Positions 1-9,671 of a DNA stretch of 64,000 bases are shown here, one piece after another. The notes under the pieces were generated by a model. It had not been told where the DNA came from. It saw only the letters and a list, made by a program, of their open reading frames with translations, and made no database searches. Location: assembly GCF_002157685.2 (NCBI RefSeq), contig NZ_AP026738.1, forward strand, positions 1,860,001 to 1,924,000, in the 5' to 3' direction. The stretch's first letter is position 1, and each line of letters begins with the position of its first letter. A program made the translations under genes and the position numbers. The DNA is from Comamonas thiooxydans (lineage in GTDB: Bacteria; Pseudomonadota; Gammaproteobacteria; Burkholderiales; Burkholderiaceae_C).

Positions 1-2
1 CC

Positions 3-3000
3 AAGGCGGGCTTTGTGGGCGACGCCAAGTTCAGCTACACGGCGCAGACCGATGGCGGCACGCCCGAGACGGCCAACGTCACCGTGACCGTGGCGGCCAA
101 TCAGCTGCCTGAGCCTACCGATCCCAACATTGATCCGGGCAACCCGGAGTTCCCCGGTCAGACGTTCACGCCAGGCCCTGGCGGTGGCTACAAGATCACC
201 GTGGGTGAGGACCAGCCTTTCAACGGCAAGGTCACCGGCACGGACAAGGACAATGATCCGCTGACCTACGAGCTGGGCGATCCGCCCGCTCACGGCACGG
301 TGACCATCGACAAGGACACCGGCAAGTACACCTACACGCCCGATCCGGACTACAACGGCCCCGATGCATTCACGGTGATCGTGGACGATGGCAAGGGTGG
401 CAAGACCACCACCACGGTGACGGTCGAGTTCACGCCGGAAGTGGACGTGAGCGACGACACAGCCACCACCGGCTACGACAAGTCCGTCAGCATTGACGTG
501 CTGGGCAACGACGACTTCGAAGGTGCCAACGTCACGATCACGCAGGTCGATGGCCAGGCCATCACCGAAGGCGGTGCAGCGGTGGCTCTGACCAACGGCA
601 GCGGCAGCGTCAAGCTGGTGGGCGGCCAACTGGAGTTCACGCCCAAGGCGGGCTTTGTAGGGGACGCCAAGTTCAGCTACACGGCGCAGACCGATGGCGG
701 CACGCCCGAGACGGCCAACGTCACCGTGACCGTGGCGGCCAATCAGCTGCCCGAGCCTACCGATCCCAACATTGATCCGGGCAACCCGGAGTTCCCCGGT
801 CAGACGTTCACGCCAGGCCCTGGCGGTGGCTACAAGATCACCGTGGGTGAGGACCAGCCTTTCAACGGCAAGGTCACCGGCACGGACAAGGACAATGATC
901 CGCTGACCTACGAGCTGGGCGATCCGCCCGCTCACGGCACGGTGACCATCGACAAGGACACCGGCAAGTACACCTACACGCCCGATCCGGACTACAACGG
1001 CCCCGATGCATTCACGGTGATCGTGGACGATGGCAAGGGTGGCAAGACCACCACCACGGTGACGGTCGAGTTCACGCCGGAAGTGGACGTGAGCGACGAC
1101 ACAGCCACCACCGGCTACGACAAGTCCGTCAGCATTGACGTGCTGGGCAACGACGACTTCGAAGGTGCCAACGTCACGATCACGCAGGTCGATGGCCAGG
1201 CCATCACCGAAGGCGGTGCAGCGGTGGCTCTGACCAACGGCAGCGGCAGCGTCAAGCTGGTGGGCGGCCAACTGGAGTTCACGCCCAAGGCGGGCTTTGT
1301 AGGGGACGCCAAGTTCAGCTACACGGCGCAGACCGATGGCGGCACGCCCGAGACGGCCAACGTCACCGTGACCGTGGCGGCCAATCAGCTGCCCGAGCCT
1401 ACCGATCCCAACATTGATCCGGGCAACCCGGAGTTCCCCGGTCAGACGTTCACGCCAGGCCCTGGCGGTGGCTACAAGATCACCGTGGGTGAGGACCAGC
1501 CTTTCAACGGCAAGGTCACCGGCACGGACAAGGACAATGATCCGCTGACCTACGAGCTGGGCGATCCGCCCGCTCACGGCACGGTGACCATCGACAAGGA
1601 CACCGGCAAGTACACCTACACGCCCGATCCGGACTACAACGGCCCCGATGCATTCACGGTGATCGTGGACGACGGCAAGGGCGGCAAGACCACCACCACG
1701 GTGACGGTCGAGTTCACGCCGGAAGTGGACGTGAGCGACGACACAGCCACCACCGGCTACGACAAGTCCGTCAGCATTGACGTGCTGGGCAACGACGACT
1801 TCGAAGGTGCCAACGTCACGATCACGCAGGTCGATGGCCAGGCCATCACCGAAGGCGGTGCAGCGGTGGCTCTGACCAACGGCAGCGGCAGCGTCAAGCT
1901 GGTGGGCGGCCAACTGGAGTTCACGCCCAAGGCGGGCTTTGTAGGGGACGCCAAGTTCAGCTACACGGCGCAGACCGATGGCGGCACGCCCGAGACAGCC
2001 AATGTCACCGTGACCGTGGCGGCCAATCAGCTGCCCGAGCCTACCGATCCCAACATCGACCCGGGCAACCCGGAGTTCCCCGGTCAGACGTTCACGCCAG
2101 GCCCTGGCGGTGGCTACAAGATCTCCGTGGGTGAGGACCAGCCTTTCAACGGCAAGGTCACCGGCACGGACAAGGACAATGATCCGCTGACCTACGAGCT
2201 GGGCGATCCGCCCGCTCACGGCACGGTGACCATCGACAAGGACACCGGCAAGTACACCTACACGCCCGATCCGGACTACAACGGCCCCGATGCATTCACG
2301 GTGATCGTGGACGATGGCAAGGGTGGCAAGACCACCACCACGGTGACGGTCGAGTTCACGCCGGAAGTGGACGTGAGCGACGACACTGCGACGACCGGCT
2401 ACAACAAGCCGGTCACCATCGACGTGCTGGGCAACGACGACTTCGAAGGTGCCAACGTCACGATCACGCAGGTCGATGGCCAGGCCATCACCGAAGGCGG
2501 TGCAGCGGTGGCTCTGACCAACGGCAGCGGCAGCGTCAAGCTGGTGGGCGGCCAACTGGAGTTCACGCCCAAGGCGGGCTTTGTAGGGGACGCCAAGTTC
2601 AGCTACACGGCGCAGACCGATGGCGGCACGCCCGAGACGGCCAACGTCACCGTGACCGTGGCGGCCAATCAGCTGCCCGAGCCTACCGATCCCAACATCG
2701 ACCCGGGCAACCCGGAGTTCCCCGGTCAGACGTTCACGCCAGGTCCTGGCGGTGGCTACAAGATCACCGTGGGTGAGGACACACCGTTCAACGGCAAGGT
2801 CACCGGCACGGACAAGGACAATGATCCGCTGACCTACGAGCTGGGCGATCCGCCCGCTCACGGCACGGTGACCATCGACAAGGACACCGGCAAGTACACC
2901 TACACGCCCGATCCGGACTACAACGGCCCGGATGCATTCACGGTGATCGTGGACGACGGCAAGGGTGGCAAGACCACCACCACGGTGACGGTCGAGTTCA

Positions 3001-5870
3001 CGCCGGAAGTGGACGTGAGCGACGACACGGCGACGACCGGCTACGACAAGTCCGTCAGCATCGACGTGCTGGGCAACGACGACTTCGAAGGTGCCAACGT
3101 CACGATCACGCAGGTCGATGGCCAGGCCATCACCGAAGGCGGCGCTGCGGTGGCTCTGACCAACGGCAGCGGCAGCGTCAAGCTGGTGGGCGGCCAACTG
3201 GAGTTCACGCCCAAGGCGGGCTTTGTGGGCGACGCCAAGTTCAGCTACACGGCGCAGACCGATGGCGGCACGCCCGAGACGGCCAACGTCACCGTGACCG
3301 TGGCGGCCAATCAGCTGCCCGAGCCTACCGATCCCAACATCGACCCGGGCAACCCGGAGTTCCCCGGTCAGACGTTCACGCCAGGTCCTGGCGGTGGCTA
3401 CAAGATCACCGTGGGTGAGGACACACCGTTCAACGGCAAGGTCACCGGCACGGACAAGGACAATGATCCGCTGACCTACGAGCTGGGCAATCCGCCCGCT
3501 CACGGCACGGTGACCATCGACAAGGACACCGGCAAGTACACCTACACGCCCGATCCGGACTACAACGGCCCCGATGCATTCACGGTGATCGTGGACGACG
3601 GCAAGGGCGGCAAGACCACCACCACGGTGACGGTCGAGTTCACGCCGGAAGTGGACGTGAGCGACGACACGGCGACGACCGGCTACGACAAGTCCGTCAG
3701 CATTGACGTGCTGGGCAACGACGACTTCGAAGGTGCCAACGTCACGATCACGCAGGTCGATGGCCAGGCCATCACCGAAGGCGGTGCAGCGGTGGCTCTG
3801 ACCAACGGCAGCGGCAGCGTCAAGCTGGTGGGCGGCCAACTGGAGTTCACGCCCAAGGCGGGCTTTGTAGGGGACGCCAAGTTCAGCTACACGGCGCAGA
3901 CCGATGGCGGCACGCCCGAGACGGCCAACGTCACCGTGACCGTGGCGGCCAATCAGCTGCCTGAGCCTACCGATCCCAACATTGATCCGGGCAACCCGGA
4001 GTTCCCCGGTCAGACGTTCACGCCAGGCCCTGGCGGTGGCTACAAGATCACCGTGGGTGAGGACCAGCCTTTCAACGGCAAGGTCACCGGCACGGACAAG
4101 GACAATGATCCGCTGACCTACGAGCTGGGCGATCCGCCCGCTCACGGCACGGTGACCATCGACAAGGACACCGGCAAGTACACCTACACGCCCGATCCGG
4201 ACTACAACGGCCCCGATGCATTCACGGTGATCGTGGACGATGGCAAGGGTGGCAAGACCACCACCACGGTGACGGTCGAGTTCACGCCGGAAGTGGACGT
4301 GAGCGACGACACAGCCACCACCGGCTACGACAAGTCCGTCAGCATTGACGTGCTGGGCAACGACGACTTTGAAGGCGCCAACGTCACGATCACGCAGGTC
4401 GATGGCCAGGCCATCACCGAAGGCGGTGCAGCGGTGGCTCTGACCAACGGCAGCGGCAGCGTCAAGCTGGTGGGCGGCCAACTGGAGTTCACGCCCAAGG
4501 CGGGCTTTGTAGGGGACGCCAAGTTCAGCTACACGGCGCAGACCGATGGCGGCACGCCCGAGACGGCCAACGTCACCGTGACCGTGGCGGCCAATCAGCT
4601 GCCCGAGCCTACCGATCCCAACATTGATCCGGGCAACCCGGAGTTCCCCGGTCAGACGTTCACGCCAGGCCCTGGCGGTGGCTACAAGATCACCGTGGGT
4701 GAGGACCAGCCTTTCAACGGCAAGGTCACCGGCACGGACAAGGACAATGATCCGCTGACCTACGAGCTGGGCGATCCGCCCGCTCACGGCACGGTGACCA
4801 TCGACAAGGACACCGGCAAGTACACCTACACGCCCGATCCGGACTACAACGGCCCCGATGCATTCACGGTGATCGTGGACGATGGCAAGGGTGGCAAGAC
4901 CACCACCACGGTGACGGTCGAGTTCACGCCGGAAGTGGACGTGAGCGACGACACTGCGACGACCGGCTACGACAAGCCGGTCACCATCGACGTGCTGGGC
5001 AACGACGACTTCGAAGGTGCCAACGTCACGATCACGCAGGTCGATGGCCAGGCCATCACCGAAGGCGGTGCAGCGGTGGCTCTGACCAACGGCAGCGGCA
5101 GCGTCAAGCTGGTGGGTGGCCAACTGGAGTTCACGCCCAAGGCGGGCTTTGTGGGCGACGCCAAGTTCAGCTACACGGCGCAGACCGATGGCGGCACGCC
5201 CGAGACGGCCAACGTCACCGTGACCGTGGCGGCCAATCAGCTGCCTGAGCCTACCGATCCCAACATTGATCCGGGCAACCCGGAGTTCCCCGGTCAGACG
5301 TTCACGCCAGGCCCTGGCGGTGGCTACAAGATCACCGTGGGTGAGGACACACCGTTCAACGGCAAGGTCACCGGCACGGACAAGGACAATGATCCGCTGA
5401 CCTACGAGCTGGGCGATCCGCCCGCTCACGGCACGGTGACCATCGACAAGGACACCGGCAAGTACACCTACACGCCCGATCCGGACTACAACGGCCCCGA
5501 TGCATTCACGGTGATCGTGGACGACGGCAAGGGCGGCAAGACCACCACCACGGTGACGGTCGAGTTCACGCCCGAGCAGGATGTGACCGACGACACAGCC
5601 ACCACCGGCTACGACAAGTCCGTCAGCATTGACGTGCTGGGCAACGACGACTTCGAAGGTGCCAACGTCACGATCACGCAGGTCGATGGCCAGGCCATCA
5701 CCGAAGGCGGCGCTGCGGTGGCTCTGACCAACGGCAGCGGCAGCGTCAAGCTGGTGGGCGGCCAACTGGAGTTCACGCCCAAGGCGGGCTTTGTGGGCGA
5801 CGCCAAGTTCAGCTACACGGCGCAGACCGATGGCGGCACGCCCGAGACGGCCAACGTCACCGTGACCGTG
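3..5870 (+). repeat. Nine tandem 642-bp coding repeats (214 residues each), near-identical
   Basis: The motif VGDAKFSYTAQ recurs every 642 bases, at 15, 657, 1299, 1941, 2583, 3225, 3867, 4509, 5151 and 5793. Copies differ at only a few sites: DQPF or DTPF after VGE, SVSIDV or PVTIDV, ELGD or ELGN, and synonymous pairs such as gtaggg/gtgggc. These variants are reshuffled between copies rather than copy-specific, which points to recent unequal crossover and gene conversion. The last full unit has EQDVTD in place of EVDVSD, and the final half-unit leads into SKPPVF. Confidence 0.97.
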
Positions 5871-7976
5871 AGCAAGCCGCCGGTGTTTGTCGATCCAGGC
5901 GCTCCGGGCGAGTCGCCGGTGACGGACTACACCTTCAGCTACGACGAGAACAGCGTCGCAGGCAAGGTGCTGGGCCAGGTGAAGGCTACCGATAGCGACA
6001 GCGATTCGGTGACCTATAGCATCGACCTAGCCAGCAACCCCAATGGCTGGTATGCAATCAATACGGCGACTGGCGAGATCACCTTGACGGTTGCTGGAGT
6101 GGCGTCGGAAGCCAACGACTTTGAGAGGGGCGGTAACGTCCAGCAGATCAAAGTGGTGGCGACTGATACCGAAGGTGGCAAGACCGAGATCACTGTCACG
6201 CTCAAGGAGCGGGATCTGAACGACAACGCTCCCGTGTGGACCAAGGACACTGCGGTTATCGTGTCTGAAGAGGGCTTGCCTAGCGGCGCGCAGACGGATC
6301 CCGCCAATCCGAAACCGGCGGCAGTGACGGGTACGATCGAGATTACTGATCCCGATACCGTTGCAGTTGGCACCCAGACCGTGACGTTGTCGGCTCCAAC
6401 CGAGCCACTGACCTCTGGTGGGGTAGCAGTGGTCTGGAGCGGCAGCGGCACGACTGACGATCCGCTGGTCGGCAAGGCTGGCGGTAAGGTGATCATTGAA
6501 GCCAGCATTGACAATGCGGGCCATTACACCGTGACGCTAAAGGGGCCGGTGGATCACCCAAAGCTCCCTGCAAACAATGGCGAGAACTCGCTGGAGCTGA
6601 ACCTGAAGGTCACCGTCAGCGATGGCGTGCATACAGACACCGGCAAGCTGACTGTGACAATCGGGGACGGTATTCCCGTGGCGGAGCCGACCGAAAGTGA
6701 TTATGTTCTGCCGACGCAGCACACCAACCTGCTGCTGATCCTGGATGTGTCAGGGAGCATGAGCGGGAAGGACGGCGGCACGAAGACCCGGATGCAGATC
6801 ATGCAGGAAGCCGTCAAGATGATGCTTGACAGCTATCACGCATTGGGCGATGTCGCAGTTCGTATCGTGATTTTCGGGGCCGGGGCCTCAACCCATGGTT
6901 CGCAGTGGGAGAGCATCGACAGTGCTAAGGCCTATGTTGACAGTCTGAAGACTAGCGGCATGCCCAACGGCATCAATGGCGGGACGTACCATTCCACCGC
7001 GTTGACAGAGGCGATGAATGCGTTCCAGACATCGGCTGGCAAGATCAGTGGTGGGAACAATGTCGCTTACCTTCTGACCGATGGTGCATCGACTCCCAAC
7101 TACGAAATCAAAACGGCGTTGGAAAGCCAATGGAAGACCTTCCTGACCGACAACCATATGAACTCCATGGCGTTCGGTATTTCGCCTGGTGCTGCTGGGA
7201 CGGAAAAGAATATCAATCCGGCTGCTTACGATGGCCGTACCGGAGAAGATACTGATGCTGTCATGGTGCCCGATACAGCGAAGCTGCCCCCGATCTTGCG
7301 CGATTCGGTTGGGGTGAATACCAGCGGCAGTGTGACCAGCGGTGGATTGCTTGGCGAGTCGGAATGGGGGGCCGATGGCGGCAGCGTGGATTCGATTACG
7401 GTCAATGGCCGCGTCTACCACGCCGATGGCACGGTAACAGGCGGTACTTCGAATGGCACCTGGAACAGCACTACCCACACCTGGACCATCAATACCGAGG
7501 GTTCGGGTGGAGACGTCAACAAGGGAGGCAAGCTGGTCATCAGCATGGACGACGGCAGCTACACCTATGTGCCGCCGCTGATTGCCTCAGGCAGCACGCA
7601 TGTCGAGAACATCGGCTTCGAGCTGATTGATGCGGATGGCGATAAGGCCGGCTCGACGCTGACCCTCACGGTCCATCCTGCAGGCACGGTATTGCCATCT
7701 CCGGCCCCGGCGGCGTTTGCCATGAGCGCAGGCCTGGACCTGGAGCACCTCGACGCTCTGGCGGCGGATGCGGACGAACCTGCCGCGCTGCCTGCGCTGC
7801 ACGATGTGCTGCAGCCCCAGAGTGAGCTGGGCGAGGCTGGCGGCAACATCGCCGGCCTGGGTTCGGCGGACGAGCCCGCTGCACCTGCAGCGCCTGTAGC
7901 TGCGCCGCAGGATCTGGCCCTGTATATGCCAGCTCCGCTGCCCGAGGAGGAGCTGCACCAGCCGGTGCATGTTTGA
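3..7976 (+). CDS. Giant repetitive surface adhesin with vWA domain (5' end outside window)
   Basis: The frame is open from base 3, so the true start lies upstream; 2657 residues are visible. Layout: nine tandem 214-residue units (to about base 5870), each with two Ig/cadherin-like beta domains rich in D-x-D and DxDxDP-type calcium-binding loops; one cadherin-like domain (about 5920-6230, ending DLNDNAPVW); a further beta domain; a von Willebrand A domain (about 6720-7300) with the MIDAS pieces DVSGSMS, GGTYHST and LTDGAS; a last beta domain; and an Ala/Pro-rich tail of about 100 residues. By family analogy (LapA/BrtA-like adhesins) it should be exported by the type I system encoded just downstream and mediate attachment or biofilm formation. 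Unusually, I see no RTX nonapeptide repeats (GGxGxDxxx) between the vWA domain and the C-terminus, where such adhesins normally carry them. Adhesin class is confident; the exact role is inference. Confidence 0.88.
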   Translation, partial: KAGFVGDAKFSYTAQTDGGTPETANVTVTVAANQLPEPTDPNIDPGNPEFPGQTFTPGPGGGYKITVGEDQPFNGKVTGTDKDNDPLTYELGDPPAHGTVTIDKDTGKYTYTPDPDYNGPDAFTVIVDDGKGGKTTTTVTVEFTPEVDVSDDTATTGYDKSVSIDVLGNDDFEGANVTITQVDGQAITEGGAAVALTNGSGSVKLVGGQLEFTPKAGFVGDAKFSYTAQTDGGTPETANVTVTVAANQLPEPTDPNIDPGNPEFPGQTFTPGPGGGYKITVGEDQPFNGKVTGTDKDNDPLTYELGDPPAHGTVTIDKDTGKYTYTPDPDYNGPDAFTVIVDDGKGGKTTTTVTVEFTPEVDVSDDTATTGYDKSVSIDVLGNDDFEGANVTITQVDGQAITEGGAAVALTNGSGSVKLVGGQLEFTPKAGFVGDAKFSYTAQTDGGTPETANVTVTVAANQLPEPTDPNIDPGNPEFPGQTFTPGPGGGYKITVGEDQPFNGKVTGTDKDNDPLTYELGDPPAHGTVTIDKDTGKYTYTPDPDYNGPDAFTVIVDDGKGGKTTTTVTVEFTPEVDVSDDTATTGYDKSVSIDVLGNDDFEGANVTITQVDGQAITEGGAAVALTNGSGSVKLVGGQLEFTPKAGFVGDAKFSYTAQTDGGTPETANVTVTVAANQLPEPTDPNIDPGNPEFPGQTFTPGPGGGYKISVGEDQPFNGKVTGTDKDNDPLTYELGDPPAHGTVTIDKDTGKYTYTPDPDYNGPDAFTVIVDDGKGGKTTTTVTVEFTPEVDVSDDTATTGYNKPVTIDVLGNDDFEGANVTITQVDGQAITEGGAAVALTNGSGSVKLVGGQLEFTPKAGFVGDAKFSYTAQTDGGTPETANVTVTVAANQLPEPTDPNIDPGNPEFPGQTFTPGPGGGYKITVGEDTPFNGKVTGTDKDNDPLTYELGDPPAHGTVTIDKDTGKYTYTPDPDYNGPDAFTVIVDDGKGGKTTTTVTVEFTPEVDVSDDTATTGYDKSVSIDVLGNDDFEGANVTITQVDGQAITEGGAAVALTNGSGSVKLVGGQLEFTPKAGFVGDAKFSYTAQTDGGTPETANVTVTVAANQLPEPTDPNIDPGNPEFPGQTFTPGPGGGYKITVGEDTPFNGKVTGTDKDNDPLTYELGNPPAHGTVTIDKDTGKYTYTPDPDYNGPDAFTVIVDDGKGGKTTTTVTVEFTPEVDVSDDTATTGYDKSVSIDVLGNDDFEGANVTITQVDGQAITEGGAAVALTNGSGSVKLVGGQLEFTPKAGFVGDAKFSYTAQTDGGTPETANVTVTVAANQLPEPTDPNIDPGNPEFPGQTFTPGPGGGYKITVGEDQPFNGKVTGTDKDNDPLTYELGDPPAHGTVTIDKDTGKYTYTPDPDYNGPDAFTVIVDDGKGGKTTTTVTVEFTPEVDVSDDTATTGYDKSVSIDVLGNDDFEGANVTITQVDGQAITEGGAAVALTNGSGSVKLVGGQLEFTPKAGFVGDAKFSYTAQTDGGTPETANVTVTVAANQLPEPTDPNIDPGNPEFPGQTFTPGPGGGYKITVGEDQPFNGKVTGTDKDNDPLTYELGDPPAHGTVTIDKDTGKYTYTPDPDYNGPDAFTVIVDDGKGGKTTTTVTVEFTPEVDVSDDTATTGYDKPVTIDVLGNDDFEGANVTITQVDGQAITEGGAAVALTNGSGSVKLVGGQLEFTPKAGFVGDAKFSYTAQTDGGTPETANVTVTVAANQLPEPTDPNIDPGNPEFPGQTFTPGPGGGYKITVGEDTPFNGKVTGTDKDNDPLTYELGDPPAHGTVTIDKDTGKYTYTPDPDYNGPDAFTVIVDDGKGGKTTTTVTVEFTPEQDVTDDTATTGYDKSVSIDVLGNDDFEGANVTITQVDGQAITEGGAAVALTNGSGSVKLVGGQLEFTPKAGFVGDAKFSYTAQTDGGTPETANVTVTVSKPPVFVDPGAPGESPVTDYTFSYDENSVAGKVLGQVKATDSDSDSVTYSIDLASNPNGWYAINTATGEITLTVAGVASEANDFERGGNVQQIKVVATDTEGGKTEITVTLKERDLNDNAPVWTKDTAVIVSEEGLPSGAQTDPANPKPAAVTGTIEITDPDTVAVGTQTVTLSAPTEPLTSGGVAVVWSGSGTTDDPLVGKAGGKVIIEASIDNAGHYTVTLKGPVDHPKLPANNGENSLELNLKVTVSDGVHTDTGKLTVTIGDGIPVAEPTESDYVLPTQHTNLLLILDVSGSMSGKDGGTKTRMQIMQEAVKMMLDSYHALGDVAVRIVIFGAGASTHGSQWESIDSAKAYVDSLKTSGMPNGINGGTYHSTALTEAMNAFQTSAGKISGGNNVAYLLTDGASTPNYEIKTALESQWKTFLTDNHMNSMAFGISPGAAGTEKNINPAAYDGRTGEDTDAVMVPDTAKLPPILRDSVGVNTSGSVTSGGLLGESEWGADGGSVDSITVNGRVYHADGTVTGGTSNGTWNSTTHTWTINTEGSGGDVNKGGKLVISMDDGSYTYVPPLIASGSTHVENIGFELIDADGDKAGSTLTLTVHPAGTVLPSPAPAAFAMSAGLDLEHLDALAADADEPAALPALHDVLQPQSELGEAGGNIAGLGSADEPAAPAAPVAAPQDLALYMPAPLPEEELHQPVHV

Positions 7977-8013
7977 TGCTTCATCAAACCTGATAGCTGC
8001 TAGTGCCTGAGGT

Positions 8014-8050
8014 ACGCCGTTTCAAGTATGAGAAATGCTTGAAACGGCGT
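8014..8050. terminator. Perfect 13-bp hairpin after the adhesin gene
   Basis: Arms acgccgtttcaag (8014-8026) and cttgaaacggcgt (8038-8050) pair perfectly around an 11-nt loop, 37 bases after the adhesin stop. There is no T-tract, so it may be a weak or Rho-assisted terminator, or part of the dispersed TGATAGCTGCTAG element that begins at 7991. Confidence 0.5.
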
Positions 8051-8184
8051 GCTGTGCGCGCTGCCAGCTATATACGCGATAGCAATCAGAAGAACAAACA
8101 GTCCGTGTCGCTGGCCTGGGTGCTGCGATGTGGAGTGGTGATCGCGGCAGAGCGCCGCGATGCCAAGCTGTGAAACAGCAACAC

Positions 8185-8260
8185 GACTTACGCAAATCAG
8201 GCTCAGGTACCTGCTTCGCTTCAAGGAAGCGGTCCTGGCGAGTCCTGATCTGCGTAAGTC
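8185..8260. repeat. 76-bp inverted-repeat element (MITE-like)
   Basis: Left end gacttacgcaaatcagg (8185-8201) and right end cctgatctgcgtaagtc (8244-8260) are inverted repeats with 16 of 17 positions matching. The 42-bp centre holds a smaller hairpin (cgcttc/gaagcg) and the palindrome caggtacctg. There is no transposase. It could be a small non-autonomous transposon remnant or a structured leader. It lies just upstream of the secretion operon, and the tolC-like reading frame happens to stay open through it. Confidence 0.45.
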
Positions 8261-8285
8261 CCCAGCGATAGAGATAGCGATAGCG

Positions 8286-9671
8286 ATGGATATGTTGATC
8301 AAGTCCCAACTCCCTGTGCCTTCCATGCGCCAGGCCGCAGCAGCGGCCGCGCTGGTCTGCGCGATGGGCGCAGCCCATGCAGCAGAGCCTGCAAGCCAGG
8401 CCAGGCCGAGCCAGGCCATGGATATGCGTGCAGCGGTACAGGCGGCTGTGGCATGGCACCCTGCAGTGCGTACGGCGCAGGGGCAACTGCTGGGGGCGGA
8501 CGAGGGCGTGGCGTCGGCCCGCGCCGGTTATTACCCGCAGGTCAAGGGCGGGTTGGGGGCGCAGGTGAACAACCGGGATGTCTACCCCTATACCTCGCGA
8601 CGTGTCTATGACGCCAGCGTCTCGGTGTCGCAGATGCTGTACGACTTCGGCAAGGTGGACAGCGCTGTGCAGCAGGCCGAAGCCAGCATCGAGGTTGCCC
8701 AGGCGCAGGTTTATCTGTCCACCGACGATGTAGCTCGCGAGGCTGCGCAGGCCTGGGTGGAGCTGCGCCGCCAGCAGGCCATGGTGGCGATTGCCAAAAG
8801 TCAGCTCGAGGGCGTGAGTGCGTTGGCGGAGCTGGCCAGGGAGCGCCAGATCAAGGGCGCGAGCACCCGTTCGGACTTTATGCAGGCACAGTCGCGCATG
8901 GATGGCGCGCGTGGCCAATTGATCAATTACGAGGCGCAGGCGCGCCGCTGGCAAGCGCGGCTGATGACTCTGATCGGGTTGCAGACGCCACCTACAGTGG
9001 GTGAAGCGAATACAGGAAAAGGCGATGTGCCCGATGCTCTGCCGCAGGCCTGCGCCGCCGCGCAGGTGCAACCCACGGCAGCGGTGCGCCGGGCCCAGGG
9101 GCAGCGAGCGCAGGCCCAGGCCGAATTGAAGGCAGCAGATGCGCAACTCTTGCCGACGCTGTCGGTGGATGGCTCGGCCTCGCGCGGGTTGAATGCAGCC
9201 TCGCGTCCGGCAGGTTATCCGGATGTGGACATGCGCGTGATGTTCAATGTCTCGGCACCGCTGTTCGAAGGCGGGCGCAACCAGGCACGCCAGCGCGCGG
9301 CCGGCCATGCGCTGGAGGCCGCCGACGCGGCAGTGGCCAACGCCGAGTTCCAGGCGCGTCAGTCGCTGCGCGACGCGCAGGACCAGAGCCTGGGCCTGTT
9401 GGAGCGTCAGCCAGTGGTGGACCAGCGTATCACCAGCATCCGCATCACGCGCGATCTGTACCGTGAGCAATATCTGCAACTGGGCACACGCTCGCTGCTG
9501 GATCTGCTCAACGCCGAACAGGAATATCACAGCGCACGTTTCGAGCAGGTGGATAGCTCACATGACCTGCAGCGGCTGGCTGTGGAGTGTTGGTACCAGA
9601 GCGGGAGGTTGGCCGATGAGTTCGCGCTGGATACCCGGCTGCGTGACCGGGGCCAGGGAGCGATGCGATGA
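8286..9671 (+). CDS. TolC-family outer membrane channel of a type I secretion system
   Basis: Predicted outer-membrane/periplasmic tunnel protein (461 residues), the exit duct for the upstream giant adhesin. A signal peptide is visible, ending GAAHA before AEPASQ, followed by two TolC-like repeats rich in long helices (for example LYDFGKVDSAVQQAEASIE and QYLQLGTRSLLDLLNAEQEY). The frame is open from 8160, but that upstream stretch crosses an inverted-repeat element and would put a non-signal sequence first, so 8286 (or 8292) is preferred. The stop overlaps the next gene's start as ATGA, implying translational coupling. LapE/AggA-like by context; the family is sure, the partner adhesin is inferred from adjacency. 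Confidence 0.85.
   Translation: MDMLIKSQLPVPSMRQAAAAAALVCAMGAAHAAEPASQARPSQAMDMRAAVQAAVAWHPAVRTAQGQLLGADEGVASARAGYYPQVKGGLGAQVNNRDVYPYTSRRVYDASVSVSQMLYDFGKVDSAVQQAEASIEVAQAQVYLSTDDVAREAAQAWVELRRQQAMVAIAKSQLEGVSALAELARERQIKGASTRSDFMQAQSRMDGARGQLINYEAQARRWQARLMTLIGLQTPPTVGEANTGKGDVPDALPQACAAAQVQPTAAVRRAQGQRAQAQAELKAADAQLLPTLSVDGSASRGLNAASRPAGYPDVDMRVMFNVSAPLFEGGRNQARQRAAGHALEAADAAVANAEFQARQSLRDAQDQSLGLLERQPVVDQRITSIRITRDLYREQYLQLGTRSLLDLLNAEQEYHSARFEQVDSSHDLQRLAVECWYQSGRLADEFALDTRLRDRGQGAMR

Larger units (their letters stand above)
7977..8285. other. 309-bp gap between adhesin and secretion operon
   Basis: No gene is seen. It contains a TGATAGCTGCTAG box (7991-8003), the 13-bp hairpin at 8014-8050, a short hairpin atcgcggc/gccgcgat (8141-8161), the inverted-repeat element at 8185-8260, and four hexamers of the form gcgata/gagata (8265-8288) whose last copy contains the chosen start codon of the next gene. 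The promoter of the secretion operon must lie here or upstream, but I cannot point to it with confidence. Confidence 0.6.

Noticed and set aside
473..5806. Nine identical 65-codon minus-strand frames spaced 642 bases apart
   Set aside because: They are antisense shadows of the adhesin repeat; same sequence because the repeat is the same. No ribosome site or independent support.
1..5870. CRISPR-like regular repeat
   Set aside because: Repeats are 642 bp, contiguous and coding; no spacers.
8160..8285. Upstream extension of the TolC-like gene
   Set aside because: The added residues cross the inverted-repeat element and precede the signal peptide; better start at 8286.
8022..9530. 502-codon minus-strand frame opposite the TolC-like gene
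   Set aside because: Shadow; the plus strand carries a signal peptide, TolC helices and coupling to the next gene.
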